From: Flavobacteriaceae bacterium
GTDB lineage: Bacteria > Bacteroidota > Bacteroidia > Flavobacteriales > Flavobacteriaceae
Length of the DNA: 44,140 nt
Direction: 5' to 3'
Assembly: GCA_030828565.1 (NCBI GenBank)
Contig: JAURCF010000005.1
Coordinates: 1-44,140 of the forward strand
The notes beneath the pieces are model-generated. The model saw only the letters and a list, made by a program, of their open reading frames with translations, ran no database searches and was not told the DNA's origin. Below are positions 9,205 to 18,936 of the stretch, one piece after another; position 1 is the stretch's first letter; the number at the start of each line of letters is the position of its first letter. Both the position numbers and the translations under genes were made by a program.

Positions 9205-10002
9205 CTTCATTGCATACAGTCCTAACCAAAAAATAGGGAGGCTCTCTACCCAAAAACTGCTGAAATAAGTCGATTGATCCTTTCTGCTTTTATATAACAT
9301 GAATGCGGTTAAAGCCATCATTCCTATATCTGCTAATAGAACTTTTGAAAAGGTAAGACTCAACAACAAGCAAAACAACAACAATACAATTCCTAAAGTC
9401 ACTGTTTTTTGAATTCCAATTCGCTGAGGAATTGTTTTCAAAGTGGGTGGATCTATTTTCATGTCGCGTATCTCAAAAGGAAACATCCAAACAATAATCA
9501 GCAAATACCTTTGCAACCAAACCATCCAAAAAGAAGAAGTTTCCCACCATTGAAAATCCGCCAATGGTAAAAGAACACTCACACCACTCCAACAAAATGC
9601 CACTATAAAAATTTTAATACCCCACTGATTTCTAAAATTTTGCTTTTGAAACGGAAAAGGAAGCGCGTACAATAAACTCATTAAACCAAAAAAGAATGCA
9701 ACGATTTGCGTCTGTCGGGATAGGTTGACAAAAGCTACAATTGCCAATAATCCAACTAGAAAACTAAAGCTTTGTATTTTTTGGATCTCAGTATTTTGCA
9801 CCAAAACATCATACTTTGCAACTACAGCGTATTTTATAAAATTGTACGTGATTAGTGTTGCAGAAAAAACAAAAAATAAGACCGATAAATCTATCCATTG
9901 ATCAAACTGTAGTAAAGTCACCAAACTTAAGGAAGTTACAGCTAAAGCGGCATGAATACTAGATTTTATATAAAACTTAAAAAAATAAACAATTCGCCTC
10001 AT
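9193..10002 (-). CDS. UbiA-like integral membrane protein (degenerate)
   Basis: A 269-residue polytopic membrane protein with about seven to eight hydrophobic segments. It resembles UbiA prenyltransferases in layout and in one motif: EIRDMKIDPPTLKTIPQRIG, equivalent to the second Asp-rich motif and following Pro/Arg-Gly loop of UbiA. The first Asp motif (NDxxDxxxD) is not present; the matching position reads YNFIKYAV. Prenyl transfer is therefore doubtful. I set the start at the ATG at 10002, not the more distant frame start at 10137, because a TATTTTTG -7 element ends 4 bases upstream of it and the extension lacks conserved character. The transcript may be leaderless. Confidence 0.5.
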   Translation of the reverse strand: MRRIVYFFKFYIKSSIHAALAVTSLSLVTLLQFDQWIDLSVLFFVFSATLITYNFIKYAVVAKYDVLVQNTEIQKIQSFSFLVGLLAIVAFVNLSRQTQIVAFFFGLMSLLYALPFPFQKQNFRNQWGIKIFIVAFCWSGVSVLLPLADFQWWETSSFWMVWLQRYLLIIVWMFPFEIRDMKIDPPTLKTIPQRIGIQKTVTLGIVLLLFCLLLSLTFSKVLLADIGMMALTAFMLYKSRKDQSTYFSSFWVESLPIFWLGLYAMKLFL

Positions 10003-10006
10003 ACAG

Positions 10007-10014
10007 CAAAAATA
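10007..10014 (-). promoter_or_regulatory. -7 element (TATTTTTG) with possible leaderless start
   Basis: On the minus strand TATTTTTG is followed by only four bases (CTGT) and then the ATG of the UbiA-like gene. Transcription would begin about at the start codon itself. Confidence 0.55.
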
Positions 10015-10079
10015 GCCAAACTGTTTATAACCTCTGATTTTGGTTAAAAACTTTATGGTTTTGGAAGCCAAAAGAACTC

Positions 10080-10108
10080 TTGTAACTTGTAATAAATCAA
10101 TACTTTTG
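10080..10108 (+). promoter_or_regulatory. Promoter of gcvP (TTG-N18-TACTTTTG)
   Basis: TTG at 10080-10082 and TACTTTTG at 10101-10108 are separated by 18 bases. This is one of the two best full-consensus Bacteroidota promoters in the window. The gcvP start is 19 bases downstream, which leaves a leader of only about 15 bases and no room for a glycine riboswitch. Confidence 0.68.
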
Positions 10109-10127
10109 TAACCAAAGGTAACAACAA

Positions 10128-12980
10128 TTGAATACATTTTCTTTTATAAATCGTCATATGGGACCGTCTTCAAAAGACGTTTCCATTATGTTAGAAAAAA
10201 TTGGTGTTTCTAGTGTAGAACACTTGATCAGCGAAACCATTCCAAAAAATATTCGCCTTACAAAAACGCTTGATCTAGACACTCCTTTGAGTGAACACGA
10301 GTACTTAAAACACATCCAAGAACTCTCAGAGCACAATCAAGTTTGCAAAACCTATATTGGTTTGGGCTATCACGAAACGGTTACCCCACCAGTCATCCAA
10401 AGAAATATTTTTGAAAATCCAGGATGGTACACCGCATACACACCCTATCAAGCAGAAATTGCTCAGGGTCGTTTGGAGGCATTGTTAAATTATCAAACTA
10501 TGATTTGTGATTTGACAGGTATGAGTATAGCCAATGCTTCGTTGTTGGATGAAAGTACAGCAGCCGCAGAAGCGATGAGTTTGTTGTTTGCTGTTCGATC
10601 AAGAACACAAAAAAAGAACGCTATTGCCAAATTCTTCGTTGACCAAAACACATTACCGCAAACACTTTCTCTGCTAGAAACCCGTTCAAATCCTATTGGG
10701 ATTGAGTTGGTTGTTGGCGACCCAAAGGAGTTTTCTATTGATGCTAGTTTTTTCGGAGCCTTACTGCAATACCCTGGAAAATATGGGGAAATTCATGATT
10801 ATTCGGGCTTTATAGAAAATGCAGCTTCCCTAGAAATTAAAACAGTAGTTGCAGCCGACTTAATGAGCCTGGTACTCCTAACTCCTCCTGGAGAATTAGG
10901 AGCCGATGTCGTAGTAGGAACCTCGCAACGTTTTGGAATTCCTTTGGGATATGGAGGTCCTCATGCTGCCTTTTTTGCGACCAAAGAAGAATACAAACGC
11001 AATGTTCCTGGAAGAATTATTGGCGTGACAAAAGATCTTGATAACAAAAGGGCGCTTCGAATGGCACTTCAAACCAGAGAACAGCACATCAAACGCGATC
11101 GCGCCACTTCAAACATTTGTACTTCCCAAGTTTTATTGGCTGTAATGGCGGGTATGTATGGTGTATATCATGGACCCGAAGGGCTTCAGTTTATTGCCAA
11201 ACGAATTAATGAGCTTGCCAGTATTTTGGCTAATTCCCTAGAAGAAATTGGATTGCATCAACGAAATGCACAATTTTTCGATACAATTGTCATCGATATA
11301 CCATCAGAAGTCATTCAACCCATAGCACTTAAAAAGTCAATCAACCTACTGTATATTGACAATAATTCAGTTGGAATTTCAATTAATGAAGCTACTACAA
11401 TCGATGATATTCAAGAACTAGTCGATGTTTTTGCAGAAGCCATTTCTAAAGAATCAATAAGGGTTTCCGAAAAAAATATCAGTTCTACAATGGCTGCATC
11501 ATTGCAGCGAAAATCTGAGTTTTTGACCAACGATGTGTTTTCTATTTACCGATCTGAAACTTCATTGATGCGCTACATCAAACAATTGGAGCGAAAAGAT
11601 TTATCTCTGAATCACTCCATGATACCTCTTGGTTCTTGCACCATGAAACTCAATGCAGCAGCTGAAATGTTACCCCTGAGTTCACCACGCTGGAACAATA
11701 TTCATCCTTTTGTGCCTGTAAATCAAACTCAAGGATATCAGTTCATACTGAAAAAGCTTGAGGAGCAATTGAATGAAATTACTGGATTTGCTGGCACTTC
11801 CTTGCAACCCAATTCTGGTGCACAAGGAGAATATGCTGGATTGATGGTCATACGTGCCTATCACCAGTCTCGTAACGAAGGTTTTAGAAATATTTGCTTG
11901 ATTCCTGCTTCGGCTCACGGAACCAATCCTGCCTCGGCAGTAATGGCTGGGATGAAAGTCGTGGTAGTCAGTACGGACAAACACGGAAATATTGATTTGG
12001 AAGATTTGCAAGTAAAAGCAAAAGAAAACGGCGAGCACCTTGCTGCCTTGATGGTTACATACCCCTCAACACACGGTGTTTTTGAGTCTTCAATACAAAC
12101 CATTACAGAAACAATTCACCAATTTGGTGGACAGGTATATATGGACGGAGCCAATATGAACGCACAAGTGGGGCTTACAAATCCGGCTATTATTGGAGCA
12201 GATGTGTGTCATTTGAATCTTCACAAAACCTTTGCCATTCCTCACGGAGGCGGTGGTCCAGGTGTGGGTCCTATTTGTGTTGCCTCACATTTGGTTGATT
12301 TTCTTCCTAGCAATCCAATCATTCAAACAGGGGGTAAACAGAGTATTACTGCTATTTCGAGTGCACCTTGGGGCTCGGCGATGATTTGCTTGATTTCTTA
12401 TGGGTATATAAAAATGTTGGGGGGCAAAGGACTCCAAATGGCTACAGAATTAGCAATCCTCAATGCCAACTATATCAAATCACGACTGGAAGAACACTAT
12501 GCCGTTTTATATCAAGGAGAAAAAGGAAAAGCGGCTCACGAACTTATTATTGATTGTAGGGCCTTTAAAGAAAAAGGGATAGAAGTAGTTGATATTGCCA
12601 AACGTTTGATGGACTATGGATTTCACGCTCCGACTGTTTCATTTCCAGTGAACGGTACTATGATGATTGAGCCCACCGAAAGTGAAAACCTGGAAGAAAT
12701 CGATGCATTTTGCGACGCTATGATTGCTATTCGTTACGAAATCAATGCAATTGATGATACCGAAGAGGAAAACAATGTGCTTCGAAATGCACCGCATACA
12801 TTACAGATGCTCACTAGCGATGAATGGAATTTGCCCTATTCGCGCACAAAAGCTGCATACCCATTGCCATTTATCAGAAAAAATAAGTTTTGGCCCTCGG
12901 TTCGAAGGGTGGATGAAGCATTTGGGGATCGTAATTTGGTTTGTAGTTGCGAACCTATAGAAGCTTATATTTCCAACTAA
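10128..12980 (+). CDS. gcvP: Glycine dehydrogenase (decarboxylating), P-protein
   Basis: A 950-residue PLP-dependent P-protein of the glycine cleavage system. It decarboxylates glycine and passes the aminomethyl group to the lipoylated H-protein. It is the fused single-chain form: the N-terminal half has the family run [19 protein letters not shown], and the C-terminal half carries the PLP-lysine loop [19 protein letters not shown] accept a TTG start at 10128 because the resulting [18 protein letters not shown] aligns with the conserved family N-terminus (FxxRHxGP). The next ATG, at 10158, would cut into it. AAAGG at 10114-10118 could help ribosome binding. gcvT and gcvH are not nearby. Confidence 0.95.
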   Translation: MNTFSFINRHMGPSSKDVSIMLEKIGVSSVEHLISETIPKNIRLTKTLDLDTPLSEHEYLKHIQELSEHNQVCKTYIGLGYHETVTPPVIQRNIFENPGWYTAYTPYQAEIAQGRLEALLNYQTMICDLTGMSIANASLLDESTAAAEAMSLLFAVRSRTQKKNAIAKFFVDQNTLPQTLSLLETRSNPIGIELVVGDPKEFSIDASFFGALLQYPGKYGEIHDYSGFIENAASLEIKTVVAADLMSLVLLTPPGELGADVVVGTSQRFGIPLGYGGPHAAFFATKEEYKRNVPGRIIGVTKDLDNKRALRMALQTREQHIKRDRATSNICTSQVLLAVMAGMYGVYHGPEGLQFIAKRINELASILANSLEEIGLHQRNAQFFDTIVIDIPSEVIQPIALKKSINLLYIDNNSVGISINEATTIDDIQELVDVFAEAISKESIRVSEKNISSTMAASLQRKSEFLTNDVFSIYRSETSLMRYIKQLERKDLSLNHSMIPLGSCTMKLNAAAEMLPLSSPRWNNIHPFVPVNQTQGYQFILKKLEEQLNEITGFAGTSLQPNSGAQGEYAGLMVIRAYHQSRNEGFRNICLIPASAHGTNPASAVMAGMKVVVVSTDKHGNIDLEDLQVKAKENGEHLAALMVTYPSTHGVFESSIQTITETIHQFGGQVYMDGANMNAQVGLTNPAIIGADVCHLNLHKTFAIPHGGGGPGVGPICVASHLVDFLPSNPIIQTGGKQSITAISSAPWGSAMICLISYGYIKMLGGKGLQMATELAILNANYIKSRLEEHYAVLYQGEKGKAAHELIIDCRAFKEKGIEVVDIAKRLMDYGFHAPTVSFPVNGTMMIEPTESENLEEIDAFCDAMIAIRYEINAIDDTEEENNVLRNAPHTLQMLTSDEWNLPYSRTKAAYPLPFIRKNKFWPSVRRVDEAFGDRNLVCSCEPIEAYISN

Positions 12981-13011
12981 ATTATATATAATCATCTATA
13001 TATAAGTAGTT
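12975..13011 (+). repeat. AT-only inverted repeat at the gcvP stop
   Basis: AACTA, TTATATATA, loop ATCATC, TATATATAA and TAGTT form a near-perfect inverted repeat that includes the gcvP stop codon; only the short AA/G step between arms is unpaired. It could be a weak terminator or mRNA 3'-end hairpin. There is no strong T-run directly after it, so the terminator reading is tentative. Confidence 0.4.
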
Positions 13012-13133
13012 TACAAATATCTTTTCTTTTAAAATTAATTCAAATCATTGTTTTTGAGTATCGTACAGATTTTGCTGATTTTTTAGGATACTATTCAAAA
13101 GGAGCCTAGTATTGTATAACCAAAAAACAAATC

Positions 13134-14192
13134 ATGTCCATTCAAATCACAGGAATGGGTAGTTATATACCCGAAATTGTGGAAACCAATAAGGATTTTC
13201 TCAAGGCTACTTTTCTCAATGCAGACGGATCTCCTTTTGAGATTGAAAACGATGTAATTATTAAAAAATTTAAGGCAATTACAGGCATTGAAGAACGTCG
13301 TTATGCTAAAAAACATCATACAGCCTCAGACTTGGGATATTTTGCGGCAGAAAAAGCAATTTCTGATGCCCGTTTGGATCCAGAAACGTTAGATTACATT
13401 ATTGTTGCGCATAATTTTGGCGATGTAAAACACGGATCCAATCAAAGTGATGCAATGCCTAGTTTGGCTGCTCGAATAAAGCACAGCTTGGGAATCAAGA
13501 ATCCAAAGTGTGTATGTTACGACCTTTTATTTGGATGCCCTGGATGGTTGGAAGGGGTCATTCAGGCTCAGGCATTTATTAGAGCAGGAATGGCAAAAAA
13601 ATGTTTGGTCATCGGAGCAGAAACACTTTCTAGAGTGTATGACGAAAACGATAGAGACAGTATGATTTTTTCGGATGGGGCTGGAGCTACTGTGATTGAG
13701 AAAAAAGAAGGACTGGGTGGTATTTTATCACACGAATCCGCTACATTTACTTCAGAAGAGGCTTATTATTTGTTCTGTGGAAAATCATTCAATCCTCAGA
13801 AAGATGTGAACACCAAATTCATTAAAATGTTTGGTCACAAAATATATGAATTTGCCCTAAACAATGTTCCGCAAGCGTTAAAAAACTGTTTGGACGCAAG
13901 TGGAAAATCCATTGAGGATGTGAAAAAAGTATTTCTTCATCAGGCCAATGAAAAAATGGATGAAGCCATTATCAAACGATTTTATAGGTTATTCAAATTT
14001 CCAATGCCTGACAATGCGCTTCCAATGTGCATAAATAAATTGGGGAATAGTTCGGTAGCCACCATTCCAACTTTATTGGATTTGGTCCAAAAAGGAAAAC
14101 TTGAAGGACATCAACTCCATAAAGGCGATGTTGTATTGATGGGAAGTGTGGGTGCTGGCATGAATATTAATGCCATTACTTATCAATTTTAA
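13134..14192 (+). CDS. 3-oxoacyl-ACP synthase III family protein (KAS III-like)
   Basis: A 352-residue thiolase-fold condensing enzyme of the FabH type, which joins an acyl-CoA starter to malonyl-ACP. The catalytic triad is complete: Cys135 in DLLFGCPGW, His269 in VFLHQAN and Asn305 in NKLGNSS. The insert MFGHKIYEFA near 232-241 also fits KAS III. The length exceeds E. coli FabH (317), and an N-terminal extension around NADGSPFEIENDVI resembles the longer Bacteroidota paralogs, so the substrate may not be acetyl-CoA. I therefore avoid calling it fabH. The upstream -7 region is only a near match (TAGTATTG at 13107-13114). The stop shares TTAA with the convergent phosphatase gene. Confidence 0.85.
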   Translation: MSIQITGMGSYIPEIVETNKDFLKATFLNADGSPFEIENDVIIKKFKAITGIEERRYAKKHHTASDLGYFAAEKAISDARLDPETLDYIIVAHNFGDVKHGSNQSDAMPSLAARIKHSLGIKNPKCVCYDLLFGCPGWLEGVIQAQAFIRAGMAKKCLVIGAETLSRVYDENDRDSMIFSDGAGATVIEKKEGLGGILSHESATFTSEEAYYLFCGKSFNPQKDVNTKFIKMFGHKIYEFALNNVPQALKNCLDASGKSIEDVKKVFLHQANEKMDEAIIKRFYRLFKFPMPDNALPMCINKLGNSSVATIPTLLDLVQKGKLEGHQLHKGDVVLMGSVGAGMNINAITYQF

Positions 14193-15850
14193 TCCAGCGC
14201 CTGGGAAATTACGTTTCCTGTACTACTGCTAGAAGTTGCAATTCCTAAAAGCGAAGCAACAGTCGGTGAAATGTCCGAAATATAGGTGGCTTCTGAAGTC
14301 ATTCCTTTTTTGATTCCCTTTCCATAAAAAATTAAAGGAGCGTGCGTATCATAGGAATATCCCGATCCGTGGGTTGTACCTCTTCGAGGGTACGAAATGG
14401 TGTTGGGCTCCAATACAAACCATACATCTCCCGATCGCTTGGGATGAAAGCCTTTTAGCAATCTAGCTTGGATTTTATCGAGCGTATCAAAGCGCATGAT
14501 TTGATCTGAAGCGTACACTCTAGATATTCCCGAATACTTGTAAATTTCTTCTACAAATAAGGATTTTGCTTCTTGTAAAGATATTCCAGACAATGAAAGC
14601 AGGGTGTGATCTAAAAACAACTGTTTGTTTGAAATGTTTTTTAATACTCCGGCATCACCAAAAGTATTTTTGGTAAAAATCATTAATTGTCTTTCAAAGT
14701 CTTTTTTGTTAAAATATCCTGCAGGAATTTGAACATCGTTTAGGTAACTAGGCACGTGAGATGCTCCATGATCCGAAGTTAGATAGAGCGTATATTCATT
14801 TGCGCCAACATGCGTATCAAGAAATGACAATAAGCGCGCAATGTCTTGATCCATTCGCAGATAGGTGTCTTGAATTTCTTTGGAATTTATACCAAATTTG
14901 TGTCCAATTTTATCCGTGCTAGAATAAGAAACGGTTAAAAAATCGGTGATTTTATCTTCCCCCAAAGCTTCTTCTTGAATTGCTTTTATAGCAAAATCCG
15001 TAGTCATGGTGTTGCCAAAAGGCGAGTCTGAAATAATACTAAATCCACCATTTTGAGATTTGAGTGCTTCCAAATCATATGGAAAAACGGGGGATTGTTT
15101 ACCTTTTAGCAGTTGTTCATAGGGCGAATTGTCTTTGTCGGATTCTGTATACTTTGAAAGGTCGTAAAGCAAGTTCCATGGTTGAAGATATTGATCTACA
15201 AAGCCTGAATCGTTATATTCTTGTACCCAGTTGGGCAATGATTCTCTGTAAAAAGAACTAGTAATCCATCTTCCCTCATCGTTTCCATAAAACCAATAAG
15301 CAGCATTGGCAGTATGTCCACCCGATAAAATCGCTGCACGGTCTTTAATAGAAATGGAAATTGTTTTTCCTAAAAACTGGGTGTGCAATCGGTTTTGGTC
15401 TGCTAATGTAGCTACCAACAATCGGCGCGGTGATTTTTTTCCGTACGAAGAACTTGTTCCAACCGACTGAACAGAAGCATCATCGACACAATAGACGGTC
15501 GAACTGCTGTCTTTATCAAACCAATCATTAGCAATGATTCCGTGAAACCTCGGAGTGGTTCCTGTTGCAACACTAGCATGACCAGGCCCCGTAAGGGTTT
15601 GTATATAATCAAAATGATGATTCTTTGCAGTAAACCCATTTGCAATCAACCGCTTGAATCCATTTTGACCGTAATCGTCCCAAAAACGCGTTAAATAATC
15701 GTAACGCATTTGATCAACTACAATTCCGACCACCAACTTAGGGCTCACAAAAAGCACTTGATCGTCAGAATGAGAGGAAGAGGAATTTTGGCACGAAAAG
15801 GCAGTGAAAATTAAAAAACAATAGAATAAAAACAAAGAATTTTTGGGCAT
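14189..15850 (-). CDS. PafA-type alkaline phosphatase lipoprotein
   Basis: A 553-residue phosphatase of the alkaline phosphatase superfamily, PafA-like. It starts with a lipoprotein signal (lipobox TAFSC, Cys20) followed by a Ser-rich linker, so it should be anchored in the outer membrane or periplasm. Metal and nucleophile motifs are visible: VVDQMRYDYL (metal Asp46), TLTGPGHAS with the likely nucleophile Thr near residue 87, and the second metal site TSDHGASHVP. A final His ligand is likely in the THGSGYSYDTHAPL stretch. The enzyme probably releases phosphate from monoesters outside the cytoplasm. It is divergent from mlaE with its own -7 element. Confidence 0.86.
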   Translation of the reverse strand: MPKNSLFLFYCFLIFTAFSCQNSSSSHSDDQVLFVSPKLVVGIVVDQMRYDYLTRFWDDYGQNGFKRLIANGFTAKNHHFDYIQTLTGPGHASVATGTTPRFHGIIANDWFDKDSSSTVYCVDDASVQSVGTSSSYGKKSPRRLLVATLADQNRLHTQFLGKTISISIKDRAAILSGGHTANAAYWFYGNDEGRWITSSFYRESLPNWVQEYNDSGFVDQYLQPWNLLYDLSKYTESDKDNSPYEQLLKGKQSPVFPYDLEALKSQNGGFSIISDSPFGNTMTTDFAIKAIQEEALGEDKITDFLTVSYSSTDKIGHKFGINSKEIQDTYLRMDQDIARLLSFLDTHVGANEYTLYLTSDHGASHVPSYLNDVQIPAGYFNKKDFERQLMIFTKNTFGDAGVLKNISNKQLFLDHTLLSLSGISLQEAKSLFVEEIYKYSGISRVYASDQIMRFDTLDKIQARLLKGFHPKRSGDVWFVLEPNTISYPRRGTTHGSGYSYDTHAPLIFYGKGIKKGMTSEATYISDISPTVASLLGIATSSSSTGNVISQALD

Positions 15851-15872
15851 GTTATGGACATTTAATAATTAT

Positions 15873-15880
15873 CAAATATA
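15873..15880 (-). promoter_or_regulatory. -7 element (TATATTTG) of the PafA-type phosphatase gene
   Basis: On the minus strand this is TATATTTG, a perfect TAnnTTTG match 22 bases before the start codon. A TTG on that strand (15899-15897) lies 16 bases upstream, slightly short of the usual spacing. Confidence 0.6.
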
Positions 15881-15932
15881 TTTTTTTTTATTGAATCAAT
15901 TCATAAACAAACTTTATTTTTTACATTCGCTA

Positions 15933-15940
15933 TAAGTTTG
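15933..15940 (+). promoter_or_regulatory. -7 element (TAAGTTTG) of mlaE-mlaF
   Basis: TAAGTTTG matches TAnnTTTG and ends 6 bases before the ATG at 15947, so the leader would be at most a few bases long. Its TTG is also the first codon of the longest reading frame, which argues against that longer start. Confidence 0.58.
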
Positions 15941-15946
15941 CATCCA

Positions 15947-16684
15947 ATGAAAATCTTAGAGCATATAGGCAGGTATTTTATGATGTTGGGATTGGTTCTA
16001 AAAAAAAGAACCAAAACCAGTGTGATGAGACGATTAATCATCAATGACATTAATGACTTGATTTTGGGTTCTCTTGGAATTGTTGCCTTTTTATCATTTT
16101 TTGTGGGAGGAGTTGTTTCCATCCAAACTGCCTTAAACATTGACAGCCCGCTAATTCCCAAAAACATTGTGGGTTTTGCTACGCGTCAATCGGTACTGTT
16201 GGAATTTGCGCCCACTTTTATGTCAATTATCATGGCGGGTAAAGTCGGTTCTTTCATTACTTCGAGTATTGGCACAATGCGAGTGACAGAACAAATTGAT
16301 GCACTTGAAGTTATGGGGGTCAACTCAATCAACTATCTTATATTTCCAAAAATTATTGCCATGCTATTTTATCCATTTGTAATTACTATAGCTATGTTTT
16401 TAGGAATTTTTGGTGGATGGATGGCTACGATTTATGCAGGATTTTCAAGCAGTTCGGATTTTATTGACGGTATTCAACTCGATTTTAACTCTTTTCACAT
16501 CACCTATGCTTATGTGAAGACCCTTGTTTTCTCATTTATTTTAGCAACCATTCCCTCCTACCATGGATATTATATGAAAGGGGGCGCATTGGAAGTTGGA
16601 AAAGCAAGTACGGTGTCATTTGTTTGGACATCAATCGTTATCATTGTTGTTAATTATATAATCACTCAACTCCTTTTGGCTTAA
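15947..16684 (+). CDS. mlaE: MlaE-type lipid ABC transporter permease
   Basis: A 245-residue inner-membrane permease of the MlaE family, part of the system that moves phospholipids between inner and outer membranes. Family features are VLLEFAPTFMSIIMAGKVGSFITSS, the MRVTEQIDALEVMGVN loop that contacts the ATPase, and the C-terminal GGALEVGKASTVSFVWTS. About five membrane segments can be seen. The ATG at 15947 gives MKILEHIGRYFMML, as in relatives; the upstream TTG at 15938 lies in the promoter element. It overlaps mlaF by one base (TAATG). No MlaD-type binding protein is adjacent. Confidence 0.9.
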   Translation: MKILEHIGRYFMMLGLVLKKRTKTSVMRRLIINDINDLILGSLGIVAFLSFFVGGVVSIQTALNIDSPLIPKNIVGFATRQSVLLEFAPTFMSIIMAGKVGSFITSSIGTMRVTEQIDALEVMGVNSINYLIFPKIIAMLFYPFVITIAMFLGIFGGWMATIYAGFSSSSDFIDGIQLDFNSFHITYAYVKTLVFSFILATIPSYHGYYMKGGALEVGKASTVSFVWTSIVIIVVNYIITQLLLA

Positions 16685-17439
16685 TGATTGAAATAAAATC
16701 ACTTTACAAATCTTTTGGTGAAGTAGAAATACTTAAGGGAATCTCTACCACATTTGAAAAGGGCAAAACAAATCTCATCATCGGGCAAAGTGGATCGGGA
16801 AAAACCGTATTACTGAAGTGTTTACTTGGGCTTTTAATTCCTAATAAAGGTGAAATTATGTACGATAATATGTCACACACGGTAATGAACACCCAAGAAA
16901 AAACAAATTTAAGAAGAGAAATGGGGATGGTCTTTCAGGGAAGTGCCTTGTTTGACTCTATGACCGTTTTAGAGAACGTAATGTTTCCTTTACAAATGTT
17001 TACAACCCAAAACAAAGCAGAAATTAAAGAGCGTGCTGAAACTGTCATAGAACGTGTAAAATTGAAAGATGCCAATCAAAAATTGCCCTCTGAAATTTCG
17101 GGAGGAATGCAAAAAAGAGTGGCAATTGCTCGCGCTATTGTTATGAATCCAAAATACTTGTTTTGTGACGAGCCTAACTCTGGATTAGATCCAAAAACGG
17201 CTATAGTTATTGACAACCTAATTCATGAGCTTACCAAAGAATACGAAATCACCACCGTTATCAATTCACACGACATGAATTCGGTTATGGAAATTGGGGA
17301 AAAAATTCTTTTTCTTAAAAACGGTGTAAAAGCTTGGGAAGGAAGTAATAAAGATATTTTTAAAACTGAAAACAAAGCAGTTACTGACTTTGTGTACTCT
17401 TCGGAATTGTTCAAAAAAGTTCGAGCTCTTTATCAATAA
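16684..17439 (+). CDS. mlaF: MlaF-type ABC transporter ATPase
   Basis: A 251-residue ABC ATPase that powers the MlaE permease encoded just upstream. Walker A is GQSGSGKT near residues 34-41, the signature is SGGMQKR, and Walker B runs into CDEPNSGLD, where Asn replaces the more common Thr. Switch His is in NSHDMNSV. The start overlaps the mlaE stop by one base, so the subunits are made together. The end lies 8 bases from the convergent DUF389 gene with no hairpin between. Confidence 0.92.
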   Translation: MIEIKSLYKSFGEVEILKGISTTFEKGKTNLIIGQSGSGKTVLLKCLLGLLIPNKGEIMYDNMSHTVMNTQEKTNLRREMGMVFQGSALFDSMTVLENVMFPLQMFTTQNKAEIKERAETVIERVKLKDANQKLPSEISGGMQKRVAIARAIVMNPKYLFCDEPNSGLDPKTAIVIDNLIHELTKEYEITTVINSHDMNSVMEIGEKILFLKNGVKAWEGSNKDIFKTENKAVTDFVYSSELFKKVRALYQ

Positions 17440-17447
17440 AGCTTCTT

Positions 17448-18935
17448 TTACTCCAAAATATTCAGCTCAAAGTCTTGATTTTGGAGCTTAAAATCCAGCC
17501 ATTTTTTTAATTTATTTTCTTGAATCGCTATTTCTTCAACAGATAGGCTTTCATCCCATTGTACAGTAAAAACAGGAAGGGTGTCAACTGTAGTGGCAGA
17601 GGATATTAATGTGTTAGCAAAAGTAAATTTGGTAATGTTTTCATCAAAAATGCGAACCTCCTGATTGATATTCAAAAAATCTATTTGACTCCATTTTCTA
17701 GATTCTAATTCACCAATTCGAGAGGTCAAAAGTTCGATTTGATTTGTCTTGTTGAGCAAATCTAAAGAATCTCTATAACGCAATTCACTCATATAACGTT
17801 GCTGCATCAATAGTTGATTGCTGCGTTGTTGTTGATTAATTTCAAGTGTTGTATTGGACAAAGCAGGATATGCTGTTAGGCGGCTTTTTAGCAAATCAAT
17901 CGCTTCTTTTGGAAGTGGATTTAGCCCGAATGTGTTTAGCACAATGCGCGACTTTTCGTCGGCCGTTGTTTTCGACATAAAAGAAAACAACTCTTTGGAC
18001 TCTGCTTTGGAATTAAAGCGAATTTGAGCCGTTTGTTGTAGGTATTCCGCATTGGAAAGCCCATTCAATTCTTGAGAAATAAAATTTCTAGCAGCCGCTT
18101 GAAATCGGCTTTCTACAACCACATCCATGAATGTAAATGCTGTAGGAACCATAACCAATAAGGCTACCAATGAAGCGACTCGAGCAATCAATCGTCGCTT
18201 TTTTGAATTGGCATATTTTGTCATAGGAAAACGCAATACACGCAATACTATATAGGTTGCTAAAGCAATAAAAATAGAATTAATAATAAACAAGTACAAG
18301 GCTCCGAAAGCATAGCTATACGTACCTGAAGCCAATCCATATCCAATAGTACACAAAGGCGGCATCAAAGCCGTGGCAATAGCGACTCCAAAAATTACGG
18401 AAGCAATGGTACCTTTTTTCGTTCTTGCAATAATAAGTGCTAAACCGCCAAAAAAAGCAATCAGCACATCTTGAATTGTAGGACGGGTGCGCGCTAACAA
18501 TTCGGAAGAACTTTCACTCAATTGAAACAAAGCAAAAAACAAATAGGCCGTTAAAATACTGAGTACTACCATCGCTAAAAAATTAATTAACGATTTTTTA
18601 AGCGTGTCAATATCGTTAGTAGCAATAGAAAGTCCCACACCCAAAATAGGCCCCATGAGTGGCGAAATGAGCATGGCTCCAATCACGACTGCCGATGAGT
18701 CGGCGTTTAGGCCTGCAGAGGCCACAAAAATTGAGCACATCAGAATCCATACTGTGGCACCTTTCACAGGAATGTCTCCTTGAATGGCCTGAATAGTTGC
18801 CGCTTTATCAATGTCTTTCCTGAAATCCAACAACCCTTTCAAATAAGTCGAAAGCGTTGCTAAAAACCCTTTGGCTTCATTTTGAACCGAAGCACCTGTG
18901 GTTTCTTCCTCCGAAAAATCAAATTTGGTTTCCAT
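17448..18935 (-). CDS. DUF389 multi-pass membrane protein
   Basis: A 495-residue membrane protein of the DUF389 (TIGR00341-like) family, function unknown. The N-terminal half has about six membrane segments and the diagnostic SSAVVIGAMLISPLMGPILGVG near residues 80-101 and VAIATALMPPLCTIGYGLA further on. The C-terminal half (roughly residues 285-495) is soluble, with a helical, Gln-rich, coiled-coil-like stretch around NQQQRSNQLLMQQRYMSELR. The gene follows manC after one base at the end of a long minus-strand series. Confidence 0.85.
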   Translation of the reverse strand: METKFDFSEEETTGASVQNEAKGFLATLSTYLKGLLDFRKDIDKAATIQAIQGDIPVKGATVWILMCSIFVASAGLNADSSAVVIGAMLISPLMGPILGVGLSIATNDIDTLKKSLINFLAMVVLSILTAYLFFALFQLSESSSELLARTRPTIQDVLIAFFGGLALIIARTKKGTIASVIFGVAIATALMPPLCTIGYGLASGTYSYAFGALYLFIINSIFIALATYIVLRVLRFPMTKYANSKKRRLIARVASLVALLVMVPTAFTFMDVVVESRFQAAARNFISQELNGLSNAEYLQQTAQIRFNSKAESKELFSFMSKTTADEKSRIVLNTFGLNPLPKEAIDLLKSRLTAYPALSNTTLEINQQQRSNQLLMQQRYMSELRYRDSLDLLNKTNQIELLTSRIGELESRKWSQIDFLNINQEVRIFDENITKFTFANTLISSATTVDTLPVFTVQWDESLSVEEIAIQENKLKKWLDFKLQNQDFELNILE

Positions 18936-18936
18936 T

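Noticed and set aside
10109-10127. A glycine riboswitch before gcvP
   Set aside because: The promoter at 10101-10108 leaves only about 15-19 bases of leader, far too short for a glycine aptamer.
13107-13114. TAGTATTG as a promoter of the KAS III gene
   Set aside because: One mismatch to TAnnTTTG and no TTG at the right distance; too weak to list as a feature.
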